Source: Agrocybe praecox (lineage: Eukaryota; Basidiomycota; Agaricomycetes; Agaricales; Agrocybaceae). Taken from it: a stretch of 64,000 nt of DNA. The notes beneath the pieces are model-generated. The model made no database searches and was not told the origin of the DNA. It saw only the letters and a program-made list of their open reading frames with translations. Shown one piece after another: positions 1-13,400 of the stretch; positions within the stretch are counted from its first letter, which is position 1; every line of letters starts with the position of its first letter. The translations under genes were made by a program, and so were the position numbers. The stretch spans positions 4,234,443-4,298,442 of the forward strand of contig OZ024843.1 of assembly GCA_964017145.1 (NCBI GenBank). Reading direction: 5' to 3'.

Positions 1-99
1 AGCCGACGTGATCAGCATTGTCAGAAACAGGTCGTCTTGTCGAAGCTGGAATGCACGCCTTCTTTAGTCAACAGGCTTTTCAAAATCCCGACCGATTAA
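1..99 (+). pseudogene. 3' fragment of an unidentified gene (relative of the gene at 15.9-16.9 kb)
   Basis: Frame 1 reads into the window and ends at a TAA (97-99). Its last residues, around QKQVVLSKLE and LVNRLF, closely match an exon of the minus-strand gene at 16,423-16,571, which has QTQVVLSKLE and LVNRLF. The nucleotide similarity continues past the stop codon, so the stop probably arose by mutation and this is a decayed copy. The upstream part lies outside the window. I do not recognise the family. Confidence 0.5.
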
Positions 100-569
100 C
101 CTAGCATCCAAAGTAGCCCGGATATACGCGTATGTGATGAGTGCAATAGGGCACAATTATGAATGCCGAAATCCATGAAATGAACGAGAAGATAGGTATT
201 TGGTATTTGGCTACCGCCGCTTGCAGTGATCCCCATGTTGATAGAAATCCCCTTACTTTTCGTTGTCTGCCAGGTATAGCCCCGAATAATGGTTTTGTAT
301 AGCAGTGTTGTGCTATTTCGTATCTTGAGCATCAGAGAATAATAGGTCACACATCCTTTCAGGCTCTTTGCTGTGATCATACTACATACACGCATTATAT
401 CAGTCTCCTACTAGTATAGTTACACTAATCACTGCAATACACTCTTACAGCTCCGTATAAGCCCTGGTAGCCTGAATGAGTCAGTACACGTATAAACAAT
501 CATGATTGCCGTGAGCTGGTGGCCTTGCTGAAAGTAAGGCTCCCCACGGTCAAAATTCACCATATATAG

Positions 570-735
570 TAACCGTATTTTCTGCTGCTTTGGAATCAAA
601 CAGCTACAAACACCTCACTAAGGATTTTTCCCTCACAACGACCTGTATTTTCTGCTGCCTCTGTTTCAAGTATCTACAAACATATTACTAAGGATTTTGC
701 CCCCACATTGACCCGTATTTTCTGCTGCCCCTGTT
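570..735. repeat. ~70-bp tandem repeat, about 2.3 copies
   Basis: The phrase GTATTTTCTGCTGC recurs at about 571, 643 and 713, each time followed by similar text (CTACAAACA, then ACTAAGGATTTT). The unit is 70-72 bp. No coding function is apparent. Confidence 0.7.
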
Positions 736-784
736 TCTAACACGAACAAGTTATCGGCTCCGGCATCATTTGGCTCCGAAGTTC

Positions 785-895
785 CGTTGCTTTCACCATT
801 CAACGTTCAATCAGAATCAGAATCAACGCTATTCAAACTTCAATATTTCAATGTTCAAAACGTTCAACTTCAACGCTCAACGTCAACCAATAACA
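785..895. repeat. TTCAA/CAACG-rich simple repeat
   Basis: Short irregular repeats of TTCAA, CAACG and AATCAG fill this stretch. The open frame across it is a by-product of the repeat and shows no protein-like features. Confidence 0.5.
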
Positions 896-1624
896 ACTTC
901 TGTTCTCCTCTATTTCTGCAGTTTTCTGCTACCCTGATTACGAACATGGATTTGCCCAAAATTTACCCCAGTTCCACTCCCCAACAATCCAGGCTAATTG
1001 TACCATTACTTTTCTAAGTATCTGCTAACTGTGCCGCCCCCTTCTTTACACGTGCATTACAATATCTTGACGATCGACTCCTCACATATATGCCACTGCA
1101 GCGTTCTACTCTACTTGGTCCTTGTCTTAAGCGGTCCCGGCCGGGTGATGGTATTGGTTGGGTTTTTGGCATTTGCTGTAATTATAGACTCATTAGCTTC
1201 CTCAGGTGCAGAAAAAAATATAGGTCCTTATATGCTATATTTATTCAGTCTAAATTCATAGATATGCATAAAAGTTAATGGATTCCTACTATCAAAGTAT
1301 TAGCCAACCCGTGAGGAATTTTTTTGTCTTTTTCCATTTTAAAAAAAGGCTGTCCCAAACATGTACACATACTTTTTCTTGCGTAACTCTAAGGAGAGAG
1401 CCCGAGGGGCTTTGTGAAGAGTCGGATGTAGAGCAAGGCCCTATCGACGAAGGCGATCATTTATATCACAAGTATGTTGAGATTGAATTCCTGTGTAAGT
1501 ACGCTGAACTGCCGAAAAGGATCACCACATGTATTACTTAAGCACGACCGGCTTCAATGGCATTTTGGAATGCCGTTAGCCGAGAGTGCCCGATAGTACA
1601 AGTCGTCGACAAACCTCAAGTTTG

Positions 1625-1745
1625 GATGAAGATACAACAATTCAAGGTCGAAAATATGACTTTCAAGGTCTACAATGAAATTTCATGATGGTCAACAGTA
1701 CATCTTGATGGTCGACAATCCGATTTTCGTGGTCAACATTACTAG
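1625..1745. repeat. degenerate ~30-bp repeat
   Basis: The words AAGGTCGA, AAGGTCTA, TGGTCAAC, TGGTCGAC and TGGTCAAC recur at about 28-32 bp spacing. This is a diverged minisatellite. Confidence 0.45.
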
Positions 1746-4184
1746 TTATATGGTTCTGCTCACATAATCACACCTAGTTTGTCCCACCAAATGGTGACAG
1801 CGTTCGAAACGATTCAGAGCTCGACGAGTTTCGGTAGGACGCCGTCGTCCTTAAATATAGTATCACAGTTGACAGTTCCCCAGAGTCTGTATGCACCCCT
1901 GCCCTCGGTCGCGTCGTCAAGTAGGCTTGCTACTTCGGGGGCTTATGATGACCAGGAACGGTAAGGAGTTTCAATTTCATGAAGCTTTGCTGTCGCCGTA
2001 GAGTCAAAGCGACTCTAACTTTCAAACAGTTAGAGCCAACAACCCGATCCCGACTTCCGCTACACACCAGACGTAAAGTCTCAGTCCTCCCTCTACCATC
2101 CTGTTGGAGGCAGGGACACCCTATGATTCATCCTACCCCCTACAGATAATCTGTTTGTCTCCTGCCCCGCCTATGTTGTCGACTGAACTAATTCCTACAA
2201 CCCAAAAGAAATCGGAGTATCGCGGCATACCGTATGTAAACTTACCATTCATATCATTCGGGATAGTCAGGAAGGAAAAGTAGGGCGAGGGATACCAGGC
2301 ATGCTTAGTCGCACGACTTGGTGGACAAACCGGGCATAAATGCGCAAGAAGGAGATAAATGAGTGAGTTATGTCTTTTACGTAAATAACCACTCACGATT
2401 TGACTTAGGACTGGTGGTCGTAAGCGCAAAACGCAGATGACTAGAAATCAGTCATGTCGTCAGTGAGGAGCGATCCAGGGATCAGGGGAGCTCACAATAC
2501 TCCTATGATCAGATTCTCTCAGTTTACCCAATGCCGTACCTGAATGCGCAGTGGATGTCGACGACGAAGAGAACAGAATGGTGGTCGTTTTGTAAGATGC
2601 GCGCGCAGTGGACTGTTTCGGGCCATTTCGGTCGACATCACGTCATCACATGTCTGGGTTATTTTTAGATCCTCGAATTCACTTGACGCGCAGAAATTCG
2701 ATTTCTTAGCTATCTTTTCCTCTCCTTTCTACCTTTTTAATTTTTTCAGTAATATTGCTACATATGTGCAGCCCCACAATGTATTTTTCACAGCTGCAAT
2801 AATAATCTCAGCATTAACAGAACTGCTTCTTTAGCGCGATACTCAAGAAGATTTGGCGTATTTAGGCATGTCCCATGGATCCAACTTCGCTGGCCCATCC
2901 CCGCATGACTGACCGAGGGGGATAACTGCCTGCAATAAACAATCTTCGTCAAGTCATTGCAAGGTTTGAGCTTTTGATGGCCGATATTTAGTGGCAATAG
3001 AATATGTCGGCCTGTCTGCAATAACCCCCCACTATGGTATATCGTAGCGGCCGCTGTAGTTTGCAAAAGTAATTGATAATATTACCTCAATATGCACAAC
3101 CATTTGTTATGTTTGGAGGGAGAATAGAGTATCGTATAGCATAGTTTCTCATCATCCCAGTGATTGGTGCCCCTGCATATGCGTGCAAGGACTTCGATAA
3201 AATAAAAGTTCCTCAGGCCCTAAGCCGCGTCTGCATGCGAAGTTTCTGGAATTCTGCCCAAAACCATTTTTGACGGCTTTTATAGACTGGTACTTTGAGA
3301 AGACAGGCAATCTTATGCCTCCGTAATGTGCCGCGGTCGGTACGGCGGTATCGACGGATGCCTCTGTAAGACGTTTCCTGCAGATATGATTTGAAGAACT
3401 GGGCCGACCGGCCATAGATACAACAGGCACACAGGACACAACACTGCGGAACATCTAGATCAACTCGTTAAATATATTTCTCATCGTCCATGTCTTGAAG
3501 AAAATAGAGCAGGTCTCGTCGAATAGAAATAGATCAGAAAGTAGCGCAAGCCACCTCAAAGGTCGTCGCCGAGACATCCGTGACGGACATCAATCGACGT
3601 CGGTTTCATCGGTCTGCTCCATGGGATATTACGGTATTCATGAACATAGTTTCTGAATTAAATCGCGGGGGATCAGGCGAAGAGTTACATTCGTGTGAAC
3701 GTCGATCCATGGACATGAAAATGTGTTCTATTTCACGATTTCTTTTCTCTACATATCCACGAAGTGCAGAATACATAGAAATTTATAACACGCTGGGGTA
3801 ATATTGAAGACAATAGCTCAGACACAGGACTCTGTTATACGCTTAATATCTTTAGTCGGGATTCATATACGGTTATTCTATATATAAAAGGAAGGAACAA
3901 TAAACGAAAGTCTCTGTTAGAGGCTGTAAATCAATCAGGCGGATTGGAATCCCCGTCGTGCAACGCCGCTTTAAATACGTATACGTAGACACCTACTAGA
4001 CACGCACGCTCATACAGCAAACAAGTGACACAAATGTATGTGTGTGGTTTGAGATGACTGGGACCAGATTACGATCCATACAGCACCACTAGTAATATAT
4101 GTTGCGTGTTTCCAGCACGGTGTCGTTGGACCGAAATAAAGATATTTTTACAACACTGACTATTCTTAGCAAGACGCGAGCACC
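1746..4184. other. gene-poor stretch with a coding relic
   Basis: I see no supportable gene in this interval. Around 3,195-3,290 the sequence resembles 38,281-38,370: both contain GACTTCGA, GAAAGTTCC or AAAAGTTCC, and the TTTGACGGCTT block. Read on the minus strand, both give a shared pattern of AVK, a GxG, then RRLG/RRGLG, EL and RSP. This suggests copies of one dispersed element or captured gene, both decayed. Confidence 0.4.
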
Positions 4185-4191
4185 TATATAA
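4185..4191 (+). promoter_or_regulatory. TATA box of the small secreted protein gene
   Basis: TATATAA lies 70 bases before the ATG at 4,255, a usual distance in fungal genes with strong regulated promoters. It supports the chosen start. Confidence 0.6.
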
Positions 4192-4254
4192 CAGGCTGAA
4201 GGTCATTCAAGTAAGAACACCATCCAACGTTTGCGATTTATACTCACAAGCACA

Positions 4255-4832
4255 ATGAAATTCGCTCTTACAACTGCATTCCTCTCTCTTGCTGGCTTCG
4301 TCGCATCTGCCAACGTCGATTCACGCCGCGTTGGTTGCGCAGAGGTCGATCGCTTTGGTGACCTTACTCTCACTCCATCCACGTTCAAGCCCGGAGACGT
4401 ACGCTTCATTCCACTACGATAATAGTATATCCTGACGAGTGTTCATTTTCAACAGACACTCACAGTCTCAGTTGACTTGACCTGCGTACAGAACTTTGGG
4501 TTGATTCCCCAGTTCCTCGACTACTCTCTTGTTGTTTTCCCACCAGACAACAACGGCTTCGACTCAGAGAACCCAGTCATCCTTGCGCGTCACGCTGTCG
4601 CTGCTGACGCGGTTTCCGACCTTCTCGTCGTTCAGGTAGATCATACTGACATCGAGAATCTATAATCTAATACTGAAAGATCATCCTTCATCAGATCCCA
4701 CACGCATTCTTCGTCGTTGGGGCACCGTACAACCTGGTTGTAACTAACACCCACAAGATCAACGGCTCAGACGGGATCCCGTTCTTGACTTCTGGACTCA
4801 TTGCTTCGTCCGTTACTATCACCTCCGACTAA
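4255..4832 (+). CDS. small secreted protein, unknown function (family member 1)
   Basis: Three exons (4255-4398, 4456-4635, 4695-4832) joined by two phase-0 introns of 57 and 59 bases give 153 residues. The first 19-20 residues (MKFALTTAFLSLAGFVASA) form a clear signal peptide, so the product should be secreted. The mature part is mostly beta-prone, with the motifs PGD at the first exon end, LTC, QFLDY, PD-NN, PVILAR and IPHAFFVVG. The ATG at 4,255 is chosen because the signal peptide starts there and a TATA box lies 70 bases upstream. A paralog with identical exon phases and the same motifs lies on the minus strand at 19,958-20,595. I do not recognise a named family; an effector-like or surface role is possible but unproven. 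Confidence 0.85.
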
Positions 4833-4965
4833 ACGGGATCGAGCGTACCGTAGCCTAGCTCAATTATCAGCTATTCAGGACTTTCAAAGTTCTCCAGTAT
4901 CTACCTAAGTAAATACATAAACCCCATATAAATTTTATTTCCAAAGGATTGATTAAACGTTGGAA

Positions 4966-6588
4966 TTAAACTATTTTCTCCATGGTGTAAAAAGCCTTAT
5001 GGCTCAGACCACGGATCGTAAACTCTGTTTTCGCACAGCTATAGTGCTTATTCAACGAAGCCGCCATCTCCTGAAGCTCTTTCACATCCTCATGTGGTAC
5101 ATATAGAGTCAACCGGGCAAGTTCGATTGGCGCATAGGGAATGTCGTCGGATTCACCGTACTCCGAAGGTCCTTCGCCTAATTGGTAATTCACAGCGCGG
5201 TCGTTTCTATCCCTCACCATTAAGAGCACCTCCTGCCCGCATAGCGATGCCAATTCCAGATGCTGGAGGATAGGCAGCAGCTCGCCTGTTACTATCAGTG
5301 CGAGGACCTGAGAATGGACACAGAATGATAAGGGGAGTGTTAGGAATCGGAGTGGTTTCATGAGCATCAAGAATTCTTCGACGCGGGACATCGTAGGTAA
5401 CCCTCGTCGCATTTTCTTTTCCGGATCGTACGAGAGCCTATTTATCCTCTTTCGCTCGTCTGCGAGATGGATGAGCCGGAATACGGTAAGCTGTCCGATG
5501 CTACAGATGAGGGGGAGGATAGAGTCCAGGTTCCACTTCTGGGGGGTTTCCTTCATTTCGATCCAGAGAATGACAACCGACGGGAGACGAAGTGAGTGAA
5601 GAACACCAAGGTCGTCGTTTTTGGGGTGTATCAAGTAAAGGTGGAGCTCGCGGAGGAGGTATGAAGTGACTTTTTCCCGGATCCGAGCTATGCTCCTCTT
5701 TTTCCCGTCCCTTCCTCTTGGTTCTTTCGTGAATTTGACAGAGAAGAACCCCCTGGAAAGGGTCGTAGAGGTATAGTATAGTATCTCGATGAATGTCCAT
5801 GAATCCAGAGCGACCGTCTCGAACCTGACTTCCGTAAGTTGTGTCCAAGGGAAATGAAGGTTCATCGGACTCAATCCGTTGTAATGGTGGTACCCCACTT
5901 TCCTCAGATTCTTCAAACCACGAAACACAGAGAACGTATCATACTCCCACTGGTAGAAGACAGATTTGAACTGTTTGAGATCGTTAATGAGGATGAGGTC
6001 GATTTGCTGGAGTGTGGAGAATTTGCCGGGCGGTATGCGCAAGAACGAACGAATCATGTCCTGCGTGCTGATGATCGTATGGAGATATCGAATATGCTCG
6101 ACGCATGGAAGGATTATGTCGTCAACGATGGAGAATTTGTCTCTGCCGAACAGAATAGGGGTCTCTGTCGGTACTTCGTTCCCCTTGTCGTCGTACAAGC
6201 TATAACAAGCGCGGAATGTGATGTTGACAGGTACACCTGCGCTCCGTTTCAACCAGGTTCGTGCTAGGGGGAGAGGTTGTGGATGTAGATCAGGGAGAAA
6301 GTATACGTTGAACCATAACGAAGGAGTAGAAGTTACGAGCTTGTGGAACCGTGAACATGCCAGCATGAGATACAACCGCTCGTCGTTTGGGCGTGGTGGA
6401 ATCAAGACGGGAATATCGATGAGGTACTCGCCGAAGATTTGTTGTAAAACTTTATCTGGGATGTTCGGGTTGACTGGCTCGACCGCTGCATCCCCGCTAC
6501 CTTTTTTCTTCGATTTTTTCCTATTTTTTGAAATAAGTGGGTTTAAGCGTCAGTGGTGAGTTATAAATAAGGTATACGGTCCACCCAT
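4966..6588 (-). CDS. F-box protein
   Basis: The main exon runs from 6,520 to the stop at 4,966. It has no in-frame ATG near its 5' end, but an 11-base first exon (6578-6588, ATGGGTGGACC) joins it in frame through a 57-base GT-AG intron (6521-6577) containing a CTGAC branch site. The product is 521 residues. After a lysine-rich start, residues 24-73 form an F-box: IPDKVLQQIFGEYL, then LACSRFHKLVTSTPSLW. The rest is leucine-rich, like the LRR-type F-box proteins that are numerous in Agaricomycetes. It would act as a substrate receptor for an SCF ubiquitin ligase; the target is unknown. The micro-exon is inferred, not proven. Confidence 0.83.
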
Positions 6589-7414
6589 GGCGTTTATCGT
6601 CAGCATGAACATAAACGAATGCTTCACCTCGTCATTCTCCTGGTTCTTCAATCACAATATTCGATGTGGTACGATGGTGATGGTGGTAGCTTCAGAACAG
6701 ATCGTAGGATATGATAGGAGGAGGATAAGAACAAAAGGCGACAGCAAGGCGTTCGTGGCCTTCATCTCATCAGTCCGAGGGGGTACTGAGTCGTGGCTGG
6801 ATGCTGAGGACAGGTCGTCGTGCTGGAACAAAAAGCACGACAGGGGAAAGGGTGCTGTATCCCTCGTGTTACCCGATATAACTTTTTCTGTTCTCAGGAA
6901 CCAAAAATAAGACTTGTATGGAAACAATGACGGTGGCCTACCGACTGACCTATGGTTGCTTCGCGATCATCGATAGAGGCTATATGGCACAATTATAATC
7001 AATGAGAAGCCATGCACCGGGAGCAGAGTAAATTGTTCAGGAATTATCCATTTAGAACAGTGCCTCGCCTTGAACACATGCATGCTCTGGCGGTGCAATT
7101 TTGATTAGATTGAATCATGTGCGGCCTTGGTCGAATATTTGCATGCTGGATTTTCCCTGATGTCAGTGACATCAATGTTAAACGTTAAACGTTAACGTTC
7201 CACGTTCAGCCAGAAAGTGCCGTTTTAGCATATCAGAAAATCTGGATGAAGTAAATGGTTAATGTACCCATCTCTTTCAATCATTAGTAATTACCACCCA
7301 AAATCCCGACAACTACAAAACATAAAAATCCAATAACGATAACAATACTAAAAAGAAACAGAAAATTTCACCTAATTTACATCTATATAACGAGATATAT
7401 AACAGCTTTAAGCT
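6589..7414. other. intergenic, F-box promoter and RTT107-like 3' flank
   Basis: There is no convincing gene here. Short iterations of AACGTT occur at about 7,176-7,212. Open frames around 6,590-6,930 on both strands overlap each other and lack protein-like features. Confidence 0.5.
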
Positions 7415-10400
7415 TTAAGCCTTAACGGCATACTCTTCCCCATCCCAATCCATCTCCATCCCCAGCACGCCCGTCAACACGAGCTCTTGTGTATAGATTT
7501 TAGTCCCACCTCCCGCGTGGATGGGTCTCCAGATCGATATGTCCTCAGGACACGAGATGACGTGCCGCGTTTCAGGCGCGGCGGATATGATGCGGTGAGT
7601 TGGGGTTTGGGAGGACACCTGCCGGTGGAAGTAAGATGTAATAAGTAAAGAGAAAGACAAGCGAAAGCGAAAGCAAATAAATGCAACTCACCTGCCCACC
7701 ACACGCAACGACAACGTTCTTCAACAACTTGGTATCAACCGGTACACGCGGTGTGACATAGAACGTATGTCCTTCCAGGAGCTTTTTCTTCGATTTATCT
7801 TTATTCTTGCTGGTATCCACGATCTCGCGCGCACGTCGAATAGATTGTCCAAGGTCCACGTGGTATTTATTATCCCCTGCACGGGAGTCTGGGAGGGGGT
7901 AGCCCGCCTCGGCTACACATATGCAATAAACGTATTAGCATTCTTTCGCTCACAGCAAACCTAGAGAAATCGAAAACTCACATAAGACCTTCCCCGCCTT
8001 CGCACATTCCTCCGCCCACTCCCTCGTAAGGACATGCGGCGCGCGCGATGCGAGGGCGCAGAGGAACTTTTCGGTGCGCACGACGTGTGGTGCGATGAGG
8101 TGCGTGCATTCATTGGGACGCGTTGTGATTTTCATTCCTAGTTTTGTTAGGGCCTGAGTTGCGCGACGAGATTGTCAGTTTGCGCTCTTTCTCTTTATAA
8201 AAGTAAATCTACTCACTTTCACAACATCCTCAGACAGCTGAACTTGCGTCGTCATGATCATGATCCCTTCTCCAGGGAGTGACTTCGAGGACGACCTAAA
8301 TGGAAGGCACCGTCAGTTTAGCTCTCTCTCTGTCTCGTGATAAAATAAAATAAAACGTACGATTTCGCATTCCCATCGTCATCGTCACCGCCATCGACGT
8401 CCATTGCTCCTTCCTCCTCGTCTCTCTGGACTTTCTTTCCCTTCCCCTTGCCTTTCTTGGCCTTCCCCTTCACTTCCCCATTTCCCACCTCCCCGCCATC
8501 ATCACCATCGCCAGCACTAACCCTCCTCTTCTTCCTCTCCCCCTCATCACCCTCCCCCTCATCCTCCCCACCCTTCCTCTTCCCCTTCTTTCCCACATCC
8601 AAACTATCTCCCTCCACCACAAACGCATCGCTCATCCTGCTCTGCCCGCGTGCCGTATTCCGAGCTTTAGACTTGGATTTCGCAAGCTGCGCCTCGTATT
8701 GAAGGACATCGGGCATGATACTGTCGTGTAGTTTTTGGGTGGCTCTGACGGCTGCGGAGCGGTTACTTAGACGTCCTGACGTCGATTGCGACTGGGACTG
8801 TAGTTGGGATTGGGATTGGGGTTCAGGCGCAGCGGCGCGTGATGCAGGCACAGGAGGTGGAGGCATCGACGTTGACGCCTTCGTCTTACTACCACCAGCT
8901 TTTACTTTCGCGGTGGTAGTAGACAACTTCGCTGACACCGATGAAGAAGCAACGGGCACCTGTACCTGTCCAGAAATGGCCCTAATACTCTCCTCGCGTA
9001 TTAGCGCCCGCTTCGCACGTGGGCTGATATTAGCATCAGCGACGACTATAGCGGAGACTTCGTCTTCTTCGTCTTCGTCCGTCTCAGTCGCATGGCGTTT
9101 GGCGCTAGCCTTGGTCGTCTTTTTTGATGTGGGCGCTGGTACTTTGCCATTGGCGTTAGTCTTCGCCCTAGATCTGGGTTTAACAACCTCCTGCTCCTGC
9201 TCTTGCTCGTCTTGGTCTTCTTCCTCCGTATCCGAAATCGACACCGCCTTCTCCTTCTCCTTTTCCGTAATTTTCGGAGATTTACCCTTCATACCCGCCT
9301 TTTTAGGCGACAGCGTCAACGAAGGCATAAGCACGGAAAGTACGCGCTTGAGCGGTGTCTTTGCCGCCCTCTCTGACAGAACTTCATCGGGCTTCTTAGA
9401 CTTTGAAGACGAAGACGCTGCAGCCTTTGTTGTTTTCGTCGTCGTCGGTGTAGTCTTTTTCCTCCTCCGAGGAGGGGGAGGTTCATCATCCGAATCCGAA
9501 TCAGAGTCTGAGCCGGATGCGGACTCGCTGGTTGACGCAGGAGGGGTTGGCGTATGCGCGCGTTCGGCAGTCTTAGCGGATACAGTAGTGGCCTTGGATT
9601 TGGAATTCGCGTCGACCTTTGCTTTTTCCTGTTCCTTTTCTTTCCCCTTGGCTTTCATCTTCGTTTTGGGTAATTCCTCCTCTCCCTCTCTATCCTCCTC
9701 CTGGACGACTTTCGCCTTTCCTTTTCCTTTCTGCACCATCTCTTTCGCTCTCAACTTCTTCTCCGCCTCCTTAGCCTTCCTGGCTCTTTCCTTCTCCTTT
9801 TCCATAACCCTCAACTCCGCTTTTGTAGGCATCAAAGGGTCCGAAGGGAGGTCGTCAGAGTCGTCAGAATCCTCCTCCTTTTCATCCTCTTCGTCGTCGT
9901 CCTTCTCATCCGACTTCGCATCGTCAGACTCGGAGTCGTCACTTGAGGGAACATCAGGTGAATAGACGCGCAGGGGTTTACCCGATTTGGATTTGGGTGT
10001 AGATTTCGCGCTAGGTTGCGTCTTCGTTTTCGTCGGTGCAGATTTCGACTTTGACTTGAGTTCGGGTTCGGAGTCGACTTTATTGGAGGATTTGGCGCTC
10101 GTTCTTGACTTTGCGTTAGACTTGGACGGTTTGACAGGCTCCTCCTCTTCTTCCGCTTCTTCATCCACCTTTTCCTCTTCCTCCTCATCAGAGCTTTGCA
10201 CCTTCTTCCCGTTCTTCCCCTTCACTTTTCCAGTCTCCTTCGAGCTAGACGCCTTCCCTTTCCCTTTTATTTTACTCACAACTTCCACCTCCTCTTCATC
10301 CTCACTCTCAACTTCAACCTTCTTCGCAGGCGCATTGGGATTTTTCTTCTTAACCCTCGTGCGCGCATCAGCTTTCGCCATAGTGAGCTTACTCAATATC

Positions 10401-13400
10401 CCCGAAGTCGAAGGGGTAGGAGCAGGGGTGGGAGCTGGAGCAGGTTTGCTACGCGGTAACTCGACGGTCATTTTGGCTTTCTTTCGGGGACGCTCCTCGA
10501 CAGTTTCCTCGACATTCTCATCCTCCTTCGCCTTCGCCAACCCAGCCGCACGCTTTACGAGCACCCTTCTCGGCTTCTCCTTCTCATTTTCCTTCTCCTT
10601 TGCACCCGTCTCAGTGTTGGCGTTCTCATCACCACCGCCAATAGCACTCATACTACTATTCTCCGTCGCACCTCCCGTCAGCCGCCGGATAAGTTTCCTC
10701 CTCCCGGCTACTTTCTTTGGAGGTGAAGACGCTGAGGTGGGTTCGGAGAGAGGGGATGATTGAGGGATTGGATTCTTGTTCCTCGTCGTACTCTTCGCGT
10801 TCGCGTTCGACTTCTTGGGCGTGATATGAAGTGCAGAATCATCAACATTGTCGTCGTCGCCCGAAATTGATATATCAGCGACCACCTTCCGCTTCTTAGC
10901 GTTCGCAGTGAGTACGACTTCCGCCAGGTTCTTCTTGCTCGGCGTAGGGATTGAGATCGCCTTGGTCTTCGACTTCGACTTCGACTTCGATTTCAAGTTA
11001 ACCTCGCCCTTGTCGTCGTCAGAGCTATCCTCCAACTCGATAACCTCTTCCTCTTCCTCGCCTTTGTTCTTCTTCGTATGCTTTGTCGAAGGCGCGGCTT
11101 TAACAGGGGACGAAGAACCAGGGACGACAGAGGACGACTTGACTTGACTCCTCATCTTCGTTTGCGTCAGCTTTTTCTCCTTTTCTCCCCCCTTCACCTG
11201 TTCCTTCTCTTTCGCCTCTCGCTTGCGCGGCGTCGATGTCTTCCCAACACCACCTTCGTCTTCGTCGTCCCGCTCAGCACGAGGTGAGAATCCCGGGCCA
11301 TTAATTGTAAAATCCATATCCATCGTCGCACCAGGGTCGGAGTCAAAGTCAAATTCGTCTCCTCTCGCAACCCCATCACCAACGATTAAATCCTCCGACA
11401 CCTCCCGCATACTATCCTCCGTCCCGCGTGGTCCCAGCTTTTCCTGCAGCCTCAGCCGCTCTTCCTCTTCCTCCTCTTCCTCCTCCTGCATTTCGATAGC
11501 CTCCAATAGATCCTCCGCTTCGCGCTCGATCTTCCCTAGGACCTCTTCCTCCGTCTCGACCTGCCCCTCCGCTTCGATGCCATCGACGAAGCGCGTGTTC
11601 CCTACGAGGCCGATGCCGCCGAGAGCTGTAGTCGTAGATGAGTTTACTTGGGCTGCAGCGGCTGTATAGTCCGTAAGTGTAAGTAAGAAGATGAAGAATG
11701 AAAGATGGGGGGGAACCACATACCAGCACCCGATCCAACATTCATACCCGCCAACCCAGTCGGTACACCTCTTTCACCTAACATCTTCGAAAAATCCACT
11801 CCAGGTGGGAAGGTGATATACTTCGGTCGTGCCGGCGTCAAATTGCGCCACTGAGCGAAACAGTCCTCGAGCCATGTATGGTTCACGACGGGGATTTGCC
11901 AGGAGAGAGCTTTGTTGGCTTTCGTGCCTGAGATACTGTTTGTGGGGCAGGTTATTATGAGAAGGAGAGAAAGAAAAGAAGAAAAGAAAAGATACATACT
12001 AGGCAGCGACCAACGCCGTATTCGTCCCGCTCATGCTTGGAGTGAACTTGCCTCCCATGGCGTTGATCAATTTCTTGATGTATTCTCTCGCTTCACCTGT
12101 ATAGTTTGTGACAGTCACGACCTATCAAAAAAAAAAAAAGACGCCAAGCGATAAGTTAGTACGATATATGAAAAGACGAATTGGGCGCCTAAGTAAGAAA
12201 GGGAAACTCACATGCGCACCGAAACCCTCAATCTGTCTCTTCGGCGTAGGGTAATGCAATAGTTGGTCCAAAGGGCGCGCGAACAGACCTGTGGATTGTA
12301 CATGGAAGAACCACGCGAGTGTGCCAATGGTTTTAAGTGAGCGGACGGCCTGAGAGGTTGGGAAAAGGTGGGCGTCAATTTTTGAGAAGAAAGACGAAAA
12401 GAAAGAAAAACTAAAACATACCTCAACATACGCCCTGCCATCCCTCCACCTCGTAACAAGGACATCGCACTCGCCCACCTTCTCTGCTTCCCTCTTCCTC
12501 CTCTCCTTTTCATCCTTACTCAGAACCTCGTATATCCCGTCCCTCTCGAAATCGTCTTTCGCTTTGGCCTTGTCTTTCCCATTCTCAGGAATAGTAGGAT
12601 CATACCCGTCCCCATCGTACCTTACAACCACCCCTCCTGCACGTTCGATTTGCGCTTGTACGGCGTCCCTGCGCGCACCGTATAATTTCAGCGTACGACT
12701 GAGCAAAATGTGTCTCCCAGCCCATACTTGATGGTGTGCCTTCCCCCCCTCGCTTTCCTGTCCATTGGAAGCAGAAACAAGGGGGGCAAGCGCAGCGATA
12801 GCCGATAAGCTATATTTCTTCTTCTTTTTATCATCGCCCGCAGCAAGATTCGGCGCGCCTCCCAGAACCACCGTCTCCTCCACCTCGCGCATCAATGATA
12901 AGTCCGCGTCATCCGGTACACCTCTCTCCTCCAACGCAGGTGTAAACATCGCAGCAGTCGTATAGACATTCATCCGAATCGCCTCTTTCTCCCTCTCCTC
13001 CTCCCCCATCGCCGCTCTCTCCCTTTCCCGCTCACGTTCCTTTGCTTCGCGCTCCTTCCTCTCTTTGTCTTTCGCCTCTTTCCCATTACGCATCGGCTCT
13101 GGAACGACTATAGCGTCGCCCGTTATTGGATCGATGCCTTCCGTGCCCCTCAACACGCGCACTTCAGGCCATTCGTACGGCCGTTCGTCGACCCTCCTCC
13201 CCATCTTCACACAATCGTCGAACCAGTGCGGAAGCACCACTTTGATCCCCGTTTGGTCCTTAAAGTGCATCGCGGTGGTATATTTTGGTGAAATATCAAG
13301 GAGTAACGCGAGCTGTCTCTCTTTCTCCTTCTCCTTCTCTCGCTCCTTTGCCGCCTCCTTTTCCAGCTCGCCCAGCACCCCCTCCTCATTCCCTCCTCCA

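Noticed and set aside
8715..10763. Long plus-strand open frames (416 and 258 residues) rich in Ser, Phe, Val and Asp
   Set aside because: They are antisense to the Lys/Glu/Ser-rich linker exon of the BRCT gene; the biased codons of that exon keep the opposite strand open. No domain or splice structure supports them.
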